DNA of 64,000 nt from an uncultured Eubacteriales bacterium (GCA_905205065.1 CAJLCI010000001.1:143839-207838), one strand, 5' to 3'. Counted from the stretch's first letter, positions 35,054 to 43,087 are shown. Notes: generated from the sequence alone by a model not told the origin. Translations and numbers: made by a program.

Positions 35054-36565
35054 TCAGAACAAATCGAGAGTACAATTTCTTATGGTCTTGTATTTTTCGT
35101 ATTTTTCAAGATATACTTCTTTATATTTAAAATCAGGATATGCAGGACGCTTATACTCAACAAAAATTTCCGCAGCTTCCCTCAGCGAGTTAAAGCGTCC
35201 AAGAGCACAGCCCGCCATCATCGCGCAGCCTGCCGCTCCGGCTTCATCGGCCGCAAGCGGAGCTATAGATTCAATTCCGCAAAGAGAACCGAAAATATCA
35301 GCCTTGATTCCGAGCCAAACCGAAGAAGAAGCTCCTCCACCCGTCGCCATAAGCTGTCTTACAGATATTCCCTGTTCGGAAAGCTTTTCAAGATTATACG
35401 CCATTTCAAAAGTAAGTCCCTCCATGACCGCGCGGTATATATCCGCAAGTCCTGTTTCCATTGTCATACCAATTATGCTTCCCTTAGCGTCCGGAACAAT
35501 ATCGGGCGTCCCGCCCGCACCGAGAAAATGGGGAACAACAAGAATATCGGAAGGCTTCTCTGGACAAAGCTCATCAAGCATACGGTAAACACTGACTCCG
35601 CGTTTCGCAGCCTCTGCTTTCATCGGCAGAGCGAAGGTATCTCGAAACCACTTTAAAAGAACTCCTCCGGAAAAATTAAAAGCATATGTAGCATAAAGCC
35701 CACCGACAGAATGCGGAACACATACATAATTATTTGACGTAAACCCCTCCGACTTTATAATTCTGTCAAAAACAGGCGTTATACATTCAACAGATCCGGT
35801 GCCGTCAACCGCTTGCCCCGCAGAAAGAACCCCAGCGCCTGTAGCGGCAGCAATCTGGTCCTGAGAACCAGCGACAATCTTAACAGTATCGGAAAGTCCG
35901 AGCTCCGCTGCAAGTTCTCTTCGCAGTAATCCGATTACAGTCCCGTTTGGTACGGGATCCGGCATCTGTTCCATGCGAATCCCTGCTGCCTCCAAAAGCT
36001 CCGGTGACCACCGCAGACGCTCAACATCGAAAGCATCCGTTCTGCACGCCTGAGTATACGTCGTCGTAAATTCTCCGGACAGACGATAACAGATAAAGTC
36101 GGCCGCCTGAAGAAATCTGAACGCACTCTCACGAACCGCCGAAATATTTTCCGACATCCACATGATTTTCGGCAGTGAATACATTGGAGCCGGATTTGCA
36201 CATGTAACAGAAGAAATATATTTTCGCCCCAGTTTTTCAATCAGTCTATCATTTTCAGACACTCCACGCCTGTCGGTATACATTATCATATCGCAAAGAC
36301 AGTTTCCCTCGCGGTCTACTGGCACGCACGCCTCTCCGAAAGACGTTACTGAAATTGCAGCGACATCAGATCTTTCTACCTTGCCTCCGCTGACACAGCG
36401 CGCAATAACATCCTTAGCAGCATCAAAAATAGTATCGGCATTCATATCACCGGCTCCGGCAGATGTAGGATATTCCGAATACGCAAGCGACAGCTGAACA
36501 CCGTTTTCGGAAAATGCGACACATTTAATTCCGGTACTCCCTGCGTCAAGACCTAAAAAAATCAT
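35054..36565 (-). CDS. FGGY-family carbohydrate kinase (second paralogue)
   Basis: A 503-residue kinase with GLDAGSTGIKCVAF at the N-terminus (phosphate 1 loop), VTSFGEACVPVDREG and YTDRRG for substrate binding, GSQDQIAAATGAGV in the middle, and ATGGGASSSVWLGIKADIFG in the second domain. It resembles xylulokinase/gluconokinase relatives. It is divergent from a class II aldolase gene, suggesting phosphorylation of a ketose that the aldolase then cleaves. It differs clearly from the kinase at 6615-8132, so it is not a recent duplicate. Confidence 0.85.
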   Translation of the reverse strand: MIFLGLDAGSTGIKCVAFSENGVQLSLAYSEYPTSAGAGDMNADTIFDAAKDVIARCVSGGKVERSDVAAISVTSFGEACVPVDREGNCLCDMIMYTDRRGVSENDRLIEKLGRKYISSVTCANPAPMYSLPKIMWMSENISAVRESAFRFLQAADFICYRLSGEFTTTYTQACRTDAFDVERLRWSPELLEAAGIRMEQMPDPVPNGTVIGLLRRELAAELGLSDTVKIVAGSQDQIAAATGAGVLSAGQAVDGTGSVECITPVFDRIIKSEGFTSNNYVCVPHSVGGLYATYAFNFSGGVLLKWFRDTFALPMKAEAAKRGVSVYRMLDELCPEKPSDILVVPHFLGAGGTPDIVPDAKGSIIGMTMETGLADIYRAVMEGLTFEMAYNLEKLSEQGISVRQLMATGGGASSSVWLGIKADIFGSLCGIESIAPLAADEAGAAGCAMMAGCALGRFNSLREAAEIFVEYKRPAYPDFKYKEVYLEKYEKYKTIRNCTLDLF

Positions 36566-36650
36566 AACCGTTCTCCATTTCTGTTCTTAAAAGCCGGCGG
36601 CACCGGCAATTTTTTTTCACATCAAAATAAAAAATGTGTTCCTTATAATA

Positions 36651-36679
36651 TTGACTATCTATCCTTTTAATATTATAAT
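36651..36679 (+). promoter_or_regulatory. Sigma-A promoter of the class II aldolase gene
   Basis: TTGACT, a 17-bp spacer and TATAAT, 55 bp before the aldolase start, in the divergent region. Confidence 0.75.
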
Positions 36680-36733
36680 AATAAAAATGAAGTATGTCAA
36701 CAAAATCATTTCATATCAGATAGGAGTATAAAA

Positions 36734-37729
36734 ATGTCTGTTGTATCAGATTACAAAAAAGTTAAAGAAATATACCAAAAGGCCGCGGAAAAAGGATGGG
36801 TAATTCCCTGCATCTGTTCCGAAAATCTCACTACAACCGAAGCAATCTTTTCAGCGGCGGAGGACTTTGCCGTCTCGCACGAACTCGATTCCGTTCCGGT
36901 TACAATTGCAATGACGGTAAAATACAGCCACCGCCCGCAAGCTACATACTATACACACAGCCGCCGCGCTGACATCGGTCTCCGCTGCTTCCGCGCGGAC
37001 GCCGAAATACTTTCGGAGGTATATCCCCACGTTACGGCTATGCTTCACTTAGACCATGTTCAGCCGATTGACGACAGTGACCTGCTTAACAGCGATCTTT
37101 CGGGCTACGCTTCGATAATGTATGACGCTTCAGCCTTTCCCTTTGAGCAAAATATAAAAATGACTTCGGATTTTGTAGATAGGATGAACGACAAAATCCT
37201 CATAGAGGGAGCATGCGACGAAATATACGACGCGGGCGGATCGACTCACAATTCAATCACAACAGCGGAGGACGCAAAACGCTTTATAGACGAAACCCGA
37301 GTTGATTTGATTGTATGCAATCTCGGAACAGAACACCGCGCGTCAGGAAAAGATTTAAAATATTACGGAGACGCCGCACGCAAAATCCGCGACGCTATAG
37401 GAGAAAAAATAGTCCTTCACGGCACCTCATCGGTAACGGCCGATCAGATTAAAACTCTTTTTGCCGACGGCGTATGCAAGGTAAATATCTGGACAGCGGT
37501 CGAACGCGATTCTTCTCCTGTGCTTCTCCGCTGGATGGCGGAAAACGCGTCGCTTATAGGCGGAGCCGCAGCAGTAGACAAACTGATAGAGGAAGGTTAT
37601 CTCGGAAACCGCTGTAAAACAGGAGAATCCGCTTCGCTGAAATACTTCACCACCGAAGCGCGCCAGCAGATAGTCTTTGAGGAAATGAAAAAAATAGTCA
37701 GAGCGTACTTCGATCTCTGGTACGTATAA
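36734..37729 (+). CDS. Class II aldolase (ketose-bisphosphate aldolase family)
   Basis: A 331-residue zinc-dependent aldolase. Metal and active-site motifs are HLDH (His105, Asp107, His108), NLGTEHR (in the place of GTxHG) and LHGTSS (in the place of LHGGSG). The relaxed forms of the last two motifs differ from housekeeping fructose-bisphosphate aldolase, so a different sugar phosphate is likely. The divergent FGGY kinase supports a dedicated catabolic pair. GATAGGAG precedes the ATG. Confidence 0.75.
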   Translation: MSVVSDYKKVKEIYQKAAEKGWVIPCICSENLTTTEAIFSAAEDFAVSHELDSVPVTIAMTVKYSHRPQATYYTHSRRADIGLRCFRADAEILSEVYPHVTAMLHLDHVQPIDDSDLLNSDLSGYASIMYDASAFPFEQNIKMTSDFVDRMNDKILIEGACDEIYDAGGSTHNSITTAEDAKRFIDETRVDLIVCNLGTEHRASGKDLKYYGDAARKIRDAIGEKIVLHGTSSVTADQIKTLFADGVCKVNIWTAVERDSSPVLLRWMAENASLIGGAAAVDKLIEEGYLGNRCKTGESASLKYFTTEARQQIVFEEMKKIVRAYFDLWYV

Positions 37730-37766
37730 TGCTTTATCTTTTTTTCGATTTTTTTTGACAAAATGC

Positions 37767-37795
37767 TTGACAAACCTTTAATCGTGTGATATAAT
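37767..37795 (+). promoter_or_regulatory. Plus-strand promoter at the left end of repeat locus 1
   Basis: TTGACA, 17 bp and TATAAT. The equivalent in locus 2 keeps TTGACA (58799) with a poorer TACATT. It points into the repeat block. Confidence 0.55.
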
Positions 37796-37849
37796 TATTA
37801 ATAGATAGAAATATTATCCATTTAGCTTTTGCTTTTTAATTAAATACCG

Positions 37850-37967
37850 TCTGAACCGGCAGGACATAAAAGAACGCCGGCAGATTTGTTGGATTCCCGT
37901 CCAACATCTCCTGATATTCATGTGCCGAACACACATAAATACCCACCGGAATCCCGGCGCCGACGTG
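37850..37967 (-). ncRNA. Candidate structured RNA, module A, copy 1
   Basis: Read on the minus strand, it begins about 7 nt after a promoter and shows four hairpins in order: GCCGG/CCGGU (37958-37945), a 12-bp stem with a 7-nt loop (37943-37913), GUUGGA/UCCAAC (37905-37888) and GCCGGC/GCCGGU (37881-37855). In the second copy the third stem reads GCGGAG/CUCUGC with compensatory changes, and the 12-bp stem is identical while its loop differs. Several pairs are G-U on this strand and would be A-C on the other, so the minus strand is the likely RNA. I do not recognise a known class. The 3' end is unclear. Confidence 0.5.
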
Positions 37968-37973
37968 AGATAT

Positions 37974-38002
37974 ATTATAACATACTTTATTTTATATTTC
38001 AA
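37974..38002 (-). promoter_or_regulatory. Promoter of module A, copy 1
   Basis: On the minus strand TTGAAA, a 17-bp spacer and TATAAT, placed so that transcription would begin at the first module A hairpin. Locus 2 has TTGAGA and TATATA at the same place. Confidence 0.6.
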
Positions 38003-38118
38003 GAGGTTTGCCGAAAAAAACCGAATTAGAGGACAAACGGTTTTGACTCTCAACCTATGTACCGTCTTTGGTCGTTGAAGTTTTAAAGCCTTTTCCCTCA
38101 TTTTCAAGTTTTTGGATT

Positions 38119-38146
38119 CTTAAACCTTTTTTCAAAAAGGTTTAAG
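38119..38146. repeat. 13-bp perfect palindrome inside locus 1
   Basis: CTTAAACCTTTTT and its complement are separated by 2 bp. The same palindrome occurs at 59163-59190 in locus 2. It could act as a terminator or DNA cruciform. Confidence 0.7.
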
Positions 38147-38180
38147 CCTCCGCAGGATTATTCTTCGATTTGTATTATAC

Positions 38181-38223
38181 AAAATCGGGGCGTTGTGTTT
38201 GTGCACATGCCCCGATTTTTTTG
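38181..38223. terminator. Intrinsic terminator inside repeat locus 1
   Basis: AAAATCGGGGC and GCCCCGATTTTT form the outer stem with an inner TGTG/CACA, followed by TTTTTTTG. The equivalent in locus 2 reads ACCGGGGC/GCCCCGGT, a compensatory pair change. Confidence 0.75.
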
Positions 38224-38354
38224 TTTTCTCTTTTTTAAATCATTCAAAAGAAAAGGACGTGATTTATTTTGTCAGAGCCAAGCGGAAGCATCTGCCGCAG
38301 GCAGAGCTGTCTCAGTCCGGTTAAAATTGAATAGAATTGACTGTCAGTTTTGAA

Positions 38355-38391
38355 CCGGAAATTAATTTCCTTCGGAGTTAATCTTCCGGGC
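38355..38391 (+). other. Conserved hairpin of the repeat blocks, copy 1
   Basis: CCGGAA pairs with TTCCGG around an inner ATTAA/TTAAT stem capped by CUUCG. Variants lie at 39338-39377 (outer stem CCGAGAA/TTCTCGG, a covarying form) and 59399-59437. On the opposite strand it yields a spurious RLTPKE peptide. Confidence 0.5.
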
Positions 38392-38763
38392 AAAAAAGCC
38401 GCAGCGGAGCATGAGAGGTTCCCGCCTCCCATGTCCGAACTCGGAGTTGCCGAACCAACGCCCAAGTCACTTCTGCGGTAACTGATAGTTTAACACATTC
38501 TTTGCGTTTTGTCAACACCTTTTAACGATAACAATCTCAAGCTGTCTTAAGTTGTTTCAAGTCGTTTCAAGTCGTTTTTAATTTGGTAAAACCGGGCCAA
38601 CTGAATTGTGTCGGACTTTAGTGCCGTGAAATAAAAACCAGAAGTGCGCTGTCAGCTTTAGCTTTCAGTATTTAATACGAAAAGTTTGCAGTGTAATTCA
38701 GAGCGATACAATTTGATTTAGGATAATTCAATATGTTTCAGAATGATTTAATTTGATTCAGTT

Positions 38764-38845
38764 TGATTCAATAGATTCGGTCTGATTCAATAGATTTAAT
38801 CTGATTCAATAGATTTAGTCTGATTCAATAGATTCAGTTTGATTC
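38764..38845. repeat. 19-bp minisatellite, four copies
   Basis: TGATTCAATAGATTYRGTC-like units start at 38764, 38783, 38802 and 38821, with a partial one at 38840. Confidence 0.85.
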
Positions 38846-38959
38846 AGCGTGATTTTAGCTGCATGCGGCGCGAGCCGCGGCTACCAATGCAGCCGAAAGT
38901 ATCACATTGCAAAGCTTGTCAGCATTGATAAAGTGTTGAGGAAAAGTGTTTTTTCCCAT

Positions 38960-39290
38960 AGCGTGTACCACATGCTATAACACGTCGCGTAAAAGAAGCC
39001 GCGCAAGCGGCGTCTGTCGCAGAAACTGTTTACCTGTTTACTCAAAAAGTTAAACGTAAAAGGTAAACGTAATTGGAAGTCTACGCGTTGCGATATTCCA
39101 CAATTCCGAGTTTTACGCCTGCCGGTATTTTTCCCGGAGGTTGACTTATCCGGTCTGTGCCGTTGATTTGTGCCAATGTTTTTTACTGTCTGTTTATGAC
39201 ATCAATTTTTGATGTTGGTTTGCAGTCCGCTCTATTGGTCTCTGCCGTAATTTCTGCATTGCGGCAGGTAACATGCGCGGCACAGCCGAA
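38960..39290 (+). ncRNA. Module B variant (copy 1, extended 3' domain)
   Basis: It has the AAAAGAAGCCGC-GCAA-GCGGCG hairpin with a GNRA loop (38997-39012), a CCGG/CCGG hairpin before TTGACTTATCCGGTC, and then CTGTGCCG pairing with CGGCACAG enclosing two smaller hairpins. The final T-run of the other copies is missing, so this copy may be decayed or extended. Confidence 0.35.
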
Positions 39291-39825
39291 TTATAATAAA
39301 CATTTCTCAGGTATTTTTCTGCATAATGCTTTTTGAATCGCCGAGAAATGTTACTTTCTTTCGGAGTTAATCTTCTCGGATAAACGGAATCGCAGAGAAT
39401 GCAAAAGTCAAAAAACGCACTCAAAAGCTTAAAGCTGATATAAAAGCTATGCGCCAAAAAATTAAGCTTACATCAAATTGAATGTTCGGCTTTTGTATCT
39501 CATTTATATACTTGGGGTTGTGCAAGCGGCGCTCAAGCCGCTCCTGTCTTTCGGAGCGCGCTTGCAGTCATGAATGCAAGTCATGCATGCGGAAGGTCTT
39601 CCGCCATGATACGGCGCCGGGGCGAATGTGGATTTAGGCTTAACGTTTTCACAGCGTTAACATGTCAAACGAAATTGAAGCATCGTCGGGATACAGTTGA
39701 AAGACGCTGAAACGACACTGAACGCAGCTGAAGCGATGTCCGGCGCAGTGAAACATACGCCGAACGAAGTTAAAGCGGCGTTAAAGCGATGCTAAACGCA
39801 GTGAGACATTCGTCAAACGCAGTGA

Positions 39826-40069
39826 GACGTTCTGCACATCGTGTAAAAGAAACCGCGCGAGCGGTTACACTTCCGCAAAGTACGTCTGTTTTTAAAGCTT
39901 TAAAAGCAAAGGCCGCGCGTATTTTGTGTTGCGTTAGCCCGCAATATCAAGTTTTTTCTGTTCTGTACAGAAAATTGTTTGTCCTTGAAATTAACTTATC
40001 CGGTCATGCCGTTCATTCGGCACAGTCTTCTGACTGTGTTCGTCTGGCGCGGTCTGACCGGATTTTTTA
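39826..40069 (+). ncRNA. Candidate structured RNA, module B, copy 2
   Basis: Elements in order: AACCGC-GCGA-GCGGTT hairpin with GNRA loop (39851-39866); TGTTTTT/AAAAGCA hairpin (39887-39908); TTTTCTGT/ACAGAAAA hairpin (around 39955-39975); a 23-nt block (39983-40005) identical in copy 3; then a branched terminator closed by ATCCGGTC/GACCGGAT with two inner hairpins and a T-run. Stems are retained in copy 3 with different bases. The T-run overlaps the stop codon of the convergent gene. Function unknown. Confidence 0.5.
39998..40069 (+). terminator. Branched terminator of module B, copy 2
   Basis: ATCCGGTC and GACCGGAT close a multi-branch loop containing TGCCG/CGGCA and CACAGTC/GACTGTG hairpins, followed by TTTTTT. 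Confidence 0.7.
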
Positions 40070-41137
40070 TTCACCGCTTTCGGTTTCCGAAACATCCGTA
40101 GCTGATATATCAACAAAATCGTAAAATGCAGACATAATAGATTCCGCAAATTTTCTTTCTGCTTCCGGAGAAAAAAGAGCTTCTTCTCTGATCTCGGAAA
40201 CCGGAATATGCATTTTCAGCTCAAGATTTCCGGAGCTTTTCATTGATCTTCCGGACGGAATACATTGCAGAGGCATGCCGCAGCTTTCAAGAATCACATC
40301 GGAAACAACGGCACTCGGTATATCGTCATATTCAAGGGCAGAAGCAAGCTCAGTCATTGATACTGCGCCTTTTGTCACTCTTCCGATTCTGTCAATCTCA
40401 GCATGCAAGGACGCGGATATTTCTCCGTCCTCACATAAGATTTCAGCATGACAGTCTCCGTCCGAGCATTTAAGCATAAGCATTACCGCAGGAACAAAAG
40501 TGTAAATAAAACGCGCAAGCTCCCAAACCGCAACACGCCCCGACATCGTATTAATAAGCTCTACAGAAAGCCTGTAACCGAGAATTCTGACCCGTTTAAT
40601 CAAAATGTCTCGCATGCAGTCAATAAAAAACGCGGCAGGAACAGCTCGCTTTTCAAGTTTTCCGTTAAATCCCTCGCTCACATCATAAAGCATTGTATTC
40701 CGTCGAGTATAATTCCATGCCGCCGCAGGCGCCTGTATGTCGTTAAGCTCTCCCTGCGAGACAACAAATTCAGTCAAACGGCTTCCCGCGCAAAGCGAAA
40801 CAGATCTTGCGTACTCAAGAAGAGCGTCGCTGACATTCCTTTGCAGTATATTTAGGAATATAAATGCAGTTCTGCGCTCCCCGTTATAATTATAGCATCC
40901 GGCAAGCGAATTACGACACATTGAATACGTATTATCAAATACAATTATGTCATATCTTTCTATCGTATCGCATCTCATCTGCAAATAAGAATCATATCCG
41001 ACTGCAGAAAGATAACGTATAAGCGGGGTTCCTTTGCGGCATCCCGGAAGCAGCTTCTTCGCTGCCGCATTTTTGTAAATCAGTCTTCCGCCGCCGTCCG
41101 CAACAATTATCGGCGTTGCTGTTAAATCCAAATTCAT
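40067..41137 (-). CDS. Hypothetical protein with PAS-like N-terminus
   Basis: A 356-residue soluble protein without membrane segments. Residues 5-35 (ATPIIVADGGGRLIYKNAAAKKLLPG) resemble the start of a PAS sensory domain. The rest, including VSEGFNGKLEKRAVPAAFFI and a region around residues 160-300 faintly like a histidine-kinase dimerisation and ATPase fold, has no recognisable catalytic motif. It may be a degenerate signalling protein. The stop codon sits in the T-run of the module B terminator. Confidence 0.55.
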   Translation of the reverse strand: MNLDLTATPIIVADGGGRLIYKNAAAKKLLPGCRKGTPLIRYLSAVGYDSYLQMRCDTIERYDIIVFDNTYSMCRNSLAGCYNYNGERRTAFIFLNILQRNVSDALLEYARSVSLCAGSRLTEFVVSQGELNDIQAPAAAWNYTRRNTMLYDVSEGFNGKLEKRAVPAAFFIDCMRDILIKRVRILGYRLSVELINTMSGRVAVWELARFIYTFVPAVMLMLKCSDGDCHAEILCEDGEISASLHAEIDRIGRVTKGAVSMTELASALEYDDIPSAVVSDVILESCGMPLQCIPSGRSMKSSGNLELKMHIPVSEIREEALFSPEAERKFAESIMSAFYDFVDISATDVSETESGE

Positions 41138-41280
41138 TTTTGTTTTTCTCCGTCTTTTAATTTTGTGTTAAGCAGCATAAAAAGCAACACACTTAATAAG
41201 TGGTATATACCCGATATAAGGCGTTACTGCAGCTGACGCCGACACCGCAAAAAGCGAGTGTAAGCATCACCGGTAAAGTC

Positions 41281-41408
41281 AAACATCTTTACAGCCGAAC
41301 ATCTTTACAGCCGAACATCTTTGCAGCTGAACATCTTTGCAGCAAAACGTCTTTACAGTCGAACACCTTTGCAGCCGAAAGTCTATACAGCCGAAAGTCT
41401 TTTCACGC
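41281..41408. repeat. 16-bp minisatellite, eight copies
   Basis: Units of the form GAACATCTTTACAGCC begin at 41281, 41297, 41313, 41329, 41345, 41361, 41377 and 41393. The same unit occurs at 61089-61136. It lies in the 610-bp gap between the PAS-like gene and gapA; the rest of the gap is AT-rich and holds only the gapA promoter. The period is not a multiple of three. Confidence 0.9.
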
Positions 41409-41672
41409 ACCATCTTACAAACGGCGACATTTCGCTTTTAGTATCAGTAAAACCAGAAAAACCGCAATCTTTTGCTGTCTGATTTGCAAGATCTCTCTTT
41501 CATCGAAACTAAACCTGCATCTTAGAGCATAAAGCTTTAAAGCATTTTACCATAAACCAGTCATTTTTTCAATAAACACAATACAATCTTTTTCAAATAG
41601 CATGAATATTTAATTCTTGATATATACAAATAAGGTTAATTGTTACAATTTTTAAAAATTTTATCTTTTCCC

Positions 41673-41701
41673 TTGTAAAACAATTGAAAATGAGTTAAAA
41701 T
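41673..41701 (+). promoter_or_regulatory. Sigma-A promoter of gapA
   Basis: TTGTAA, a 17-bp spacer and TAAAAT, about 45 bp before the gapA start codon, with CTGGAGGAA as ribosome binding site. Confidence 0.6.
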
Positions 41702-41747
41702 ACTTGTATATGTAAATATAAATATTTAATCCTGGAGGAACTATAAT

Positions 41748-42758
41748 ATGTCAGTTAAAGTTGCCATTAACGGTTTCGGTCGTATCGGCCGCCTTGCTTT
41801 CAGACAGATGTTTGAGGCAGAAGGATATGATGTAGTCGCAATCAACGACCTTACAAGTCCGAAAATGCTCGCACATCTTCTTAAATACGATTCAACACAC
41901 GGCAGATACAATAAATCTGTAGAGGCTACAGAGGATTCTATCATTGTCGCAGGTAAGGAAATTAAGATCTATGCAGAAAAGAATGCGGCAGATCTTCCCT
42001 GGGGTAAGCTCGATGTCGATGTTGTTCTTGAATGCACAGGTTTCTATACATCAAAGGAAAAGGCTTCCGCTCACATTCAGGCTGGCGCTAAAAAAGTTGT
42101 AATTTCCGCGCCCGCGGGAAATGATCTTCCTACAATCGTTTACAATGTAAACCAAAACACTCTTAAGGCATCGGATACTGTCATTTCAGCAGCTTCCTGT
42201 ACAACAAACTGCCTCGCGCCGATGGCAAAAGCTCTCAACGATTTCGCTCCTGTACAGAGCGGTATAATGACAACGGTTCACGCTTACACAGGCGACCAGA
42301 TGCCTCTTGACGGACCGCAGAGAAAAGGCGATCTCCGCCGTTCGCGCGCAGCTGCTATCAATATCGTTCCTAACTCCACAGGCGCTGCAAAGGCTATCGG
42401 TCTTGTAATTCCTGAGCTCAACGGCAAGCTTATCGGTTCGGCTCAGCGTGTTCCGACACCCACAGGTTCGACCACAATCCTCGTCGCTGTAGTAAAAGGT
42501 AAGGACATAACCGCAGACGCTATCAATGCCGCTATGAAAGCAGCAGCTACAGAATCTTTTGAATACAATGAGGATCAGATCGTTTCATCCGACATTATCG
42601 GTTCAACAGCAGGATCTATCTTCGACGCAACCCAGACCATGGTTGCAAAGATCGACGACGACACATACCAAGTACAGGTTGTTGCATGGTATGATAACGA
42701 AAACTCATACACCAGCCAGATGGTTCGCACAATCAAATATTTCGCAGAGCTTGCATAA
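41748..42758 (+). CDS. gapA: Glyceraldehyde-3-phosphate dehydrogenase, type I
   Basis: A 336-residue glycolytic enzyme converting glyceraldehyde 3-phosphate and NAD to 1,3-bisphosphoglycerate. It shows NGFGRIGR (8-15), AINDL with Asp34 (NAD preference), the catalytic Cys151 in SAASCTTNCLAP and the His in TVHAYTGDQ. Codon use is tighter than in the neighbours, as expected of a highly expressed gene. It is monocistronic, with its own promoter and terminator. Confidence 0.97.
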   Translation: MSVKVAINGFGRIGRLAFRQMFEAEGYDVVAINDLTSPKMLAHLLKYDSTHGRYNKSVEATEDSIIVAGKEIKIYAEKNAADLPWGKLDVDVVLECTGFYTSKEKASAHIQAGAKKVVISAPAGNDLPTIVYNVNQNTLKASDTVISAASCTTNCLAPMAKALNDFAPVQSGIMTTVHAYTGDQMPLDGPQRKGDLRRSRAAAINIVPNSTGAAKAIGLVIPELNGKLIGSAQRVPTPTGSTTILVAVVKGKDITADAINAAMKAAATESFEYNEDQIVSSDIIGSTAGSIFDATQTMVAKIDDDTYQVQVVAWYDNENSYTSQMVRTIKYFAELA

Positions 42759-42777
42759 GCTCCGTCATGTCTCTTAC

Positions 42778-42815
42778 GGCAGCCGTGTGTTTTGAAAACA
42801 GCGGCTGCCTTTTTT
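42778..42815 (+). terminator. Intrinsic terminator of gapA
   Basis: GGCAGCCG and CGGCTGCC with an inner TGTTTT/AAAACA form a long hairpin followed by TTTTTT. Confidence 0.9.
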
Positions 42816-42929
42816 GCTCCCACATCGACGGATGAAAGATAAATTCTACACTTTTCATGCTATTTTCTATAGACTCATTTTCTGTCAATATATGTTTGAT
42901 AATTTATTCATACAGAGTTTTAAAAAACG

Positions 42930-42938
42930 TGTTATAAT
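42930..42938 (+). promoter_or_regulatory. Extended -10 promoter upstream of proC
   Basis: TGTTATAAT matches an extended -10 element (TGnTATAAT) about 150 bp before proC. No good -35 is present. Confidence 0.45.
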
Positions 42939-43087
42939 AATTGAATAAGTATATGATAATTTTCTGATTAACTACATTTTTTACGCCGCGGCTAATCTAA
43001 TCACAGCTTAGCGCCTTCGTATACCGCAGTTTAGCACGAAATTCAGTCTGAAAGACGGCTTAAAAAGAAAGGTCGGTATTTAATATA

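Larger units (their letters stand above)
37741..40069. repeat. Composite repeat block, locus 1
   Basis: A 2.3-kb gene-free block. Its left part (37741-38415) matches 58770-59465 over almost the whole length, and its right end (39826-40069) matches 59466-59709. Between them lie an additional variant of the right module (38960-39290), an additional copy of the UUCG-type hairpin region (39338-39377), a 19-bp minisatellite (38764-38845) and degenerate 10-20 bp repeats (39620-39825). No convincing protein-coding gene lies in it; the small frames on the minus strand are by-products of hairpins. Modules are described separately. Confidence 0.8.

Noticed and set aside
38280..38335. Short conserved peptide after AAAAGGACG in both repeat loci
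   Set aside because: About 21 codons from a TTG or GTG, with poor ribosome binding site spacing. Two copies are too few to show selection on codons.
38413..38480. Resemblance to the 5' half of 5S rRNA (TCCCATGTCCGAACTCGG)
   Set aside because: Only about 40 bases resemble 5S, with an insertion and a deletion in the conserved core, and the remaining half is missing. At most a fragment; chance is possible.
38244..39457. Two minus-strand frames (38244-38465 and 39194-39457) sharing an RLTPKE peptide, possible small protein family
   Set aside because: The shared peptide falls exactly on a conserved hairpin; there is no consistent start signal, and the flanking residues do not correspond. The pattern is explained by RNA/DNA structure.
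41281..41408. Possible CRISPR array
   Set aside because: Units are 16 bp, directly adjacent and degenerate, without spacers; no cas genes are in the window.
41200..41532. 110-residue plus-strand frame with repeated HLCSKTSLQ-like words
   Set aside because: It is produced by the 16-bp minisatellite, whose period is not a multiple of three; no start signal.
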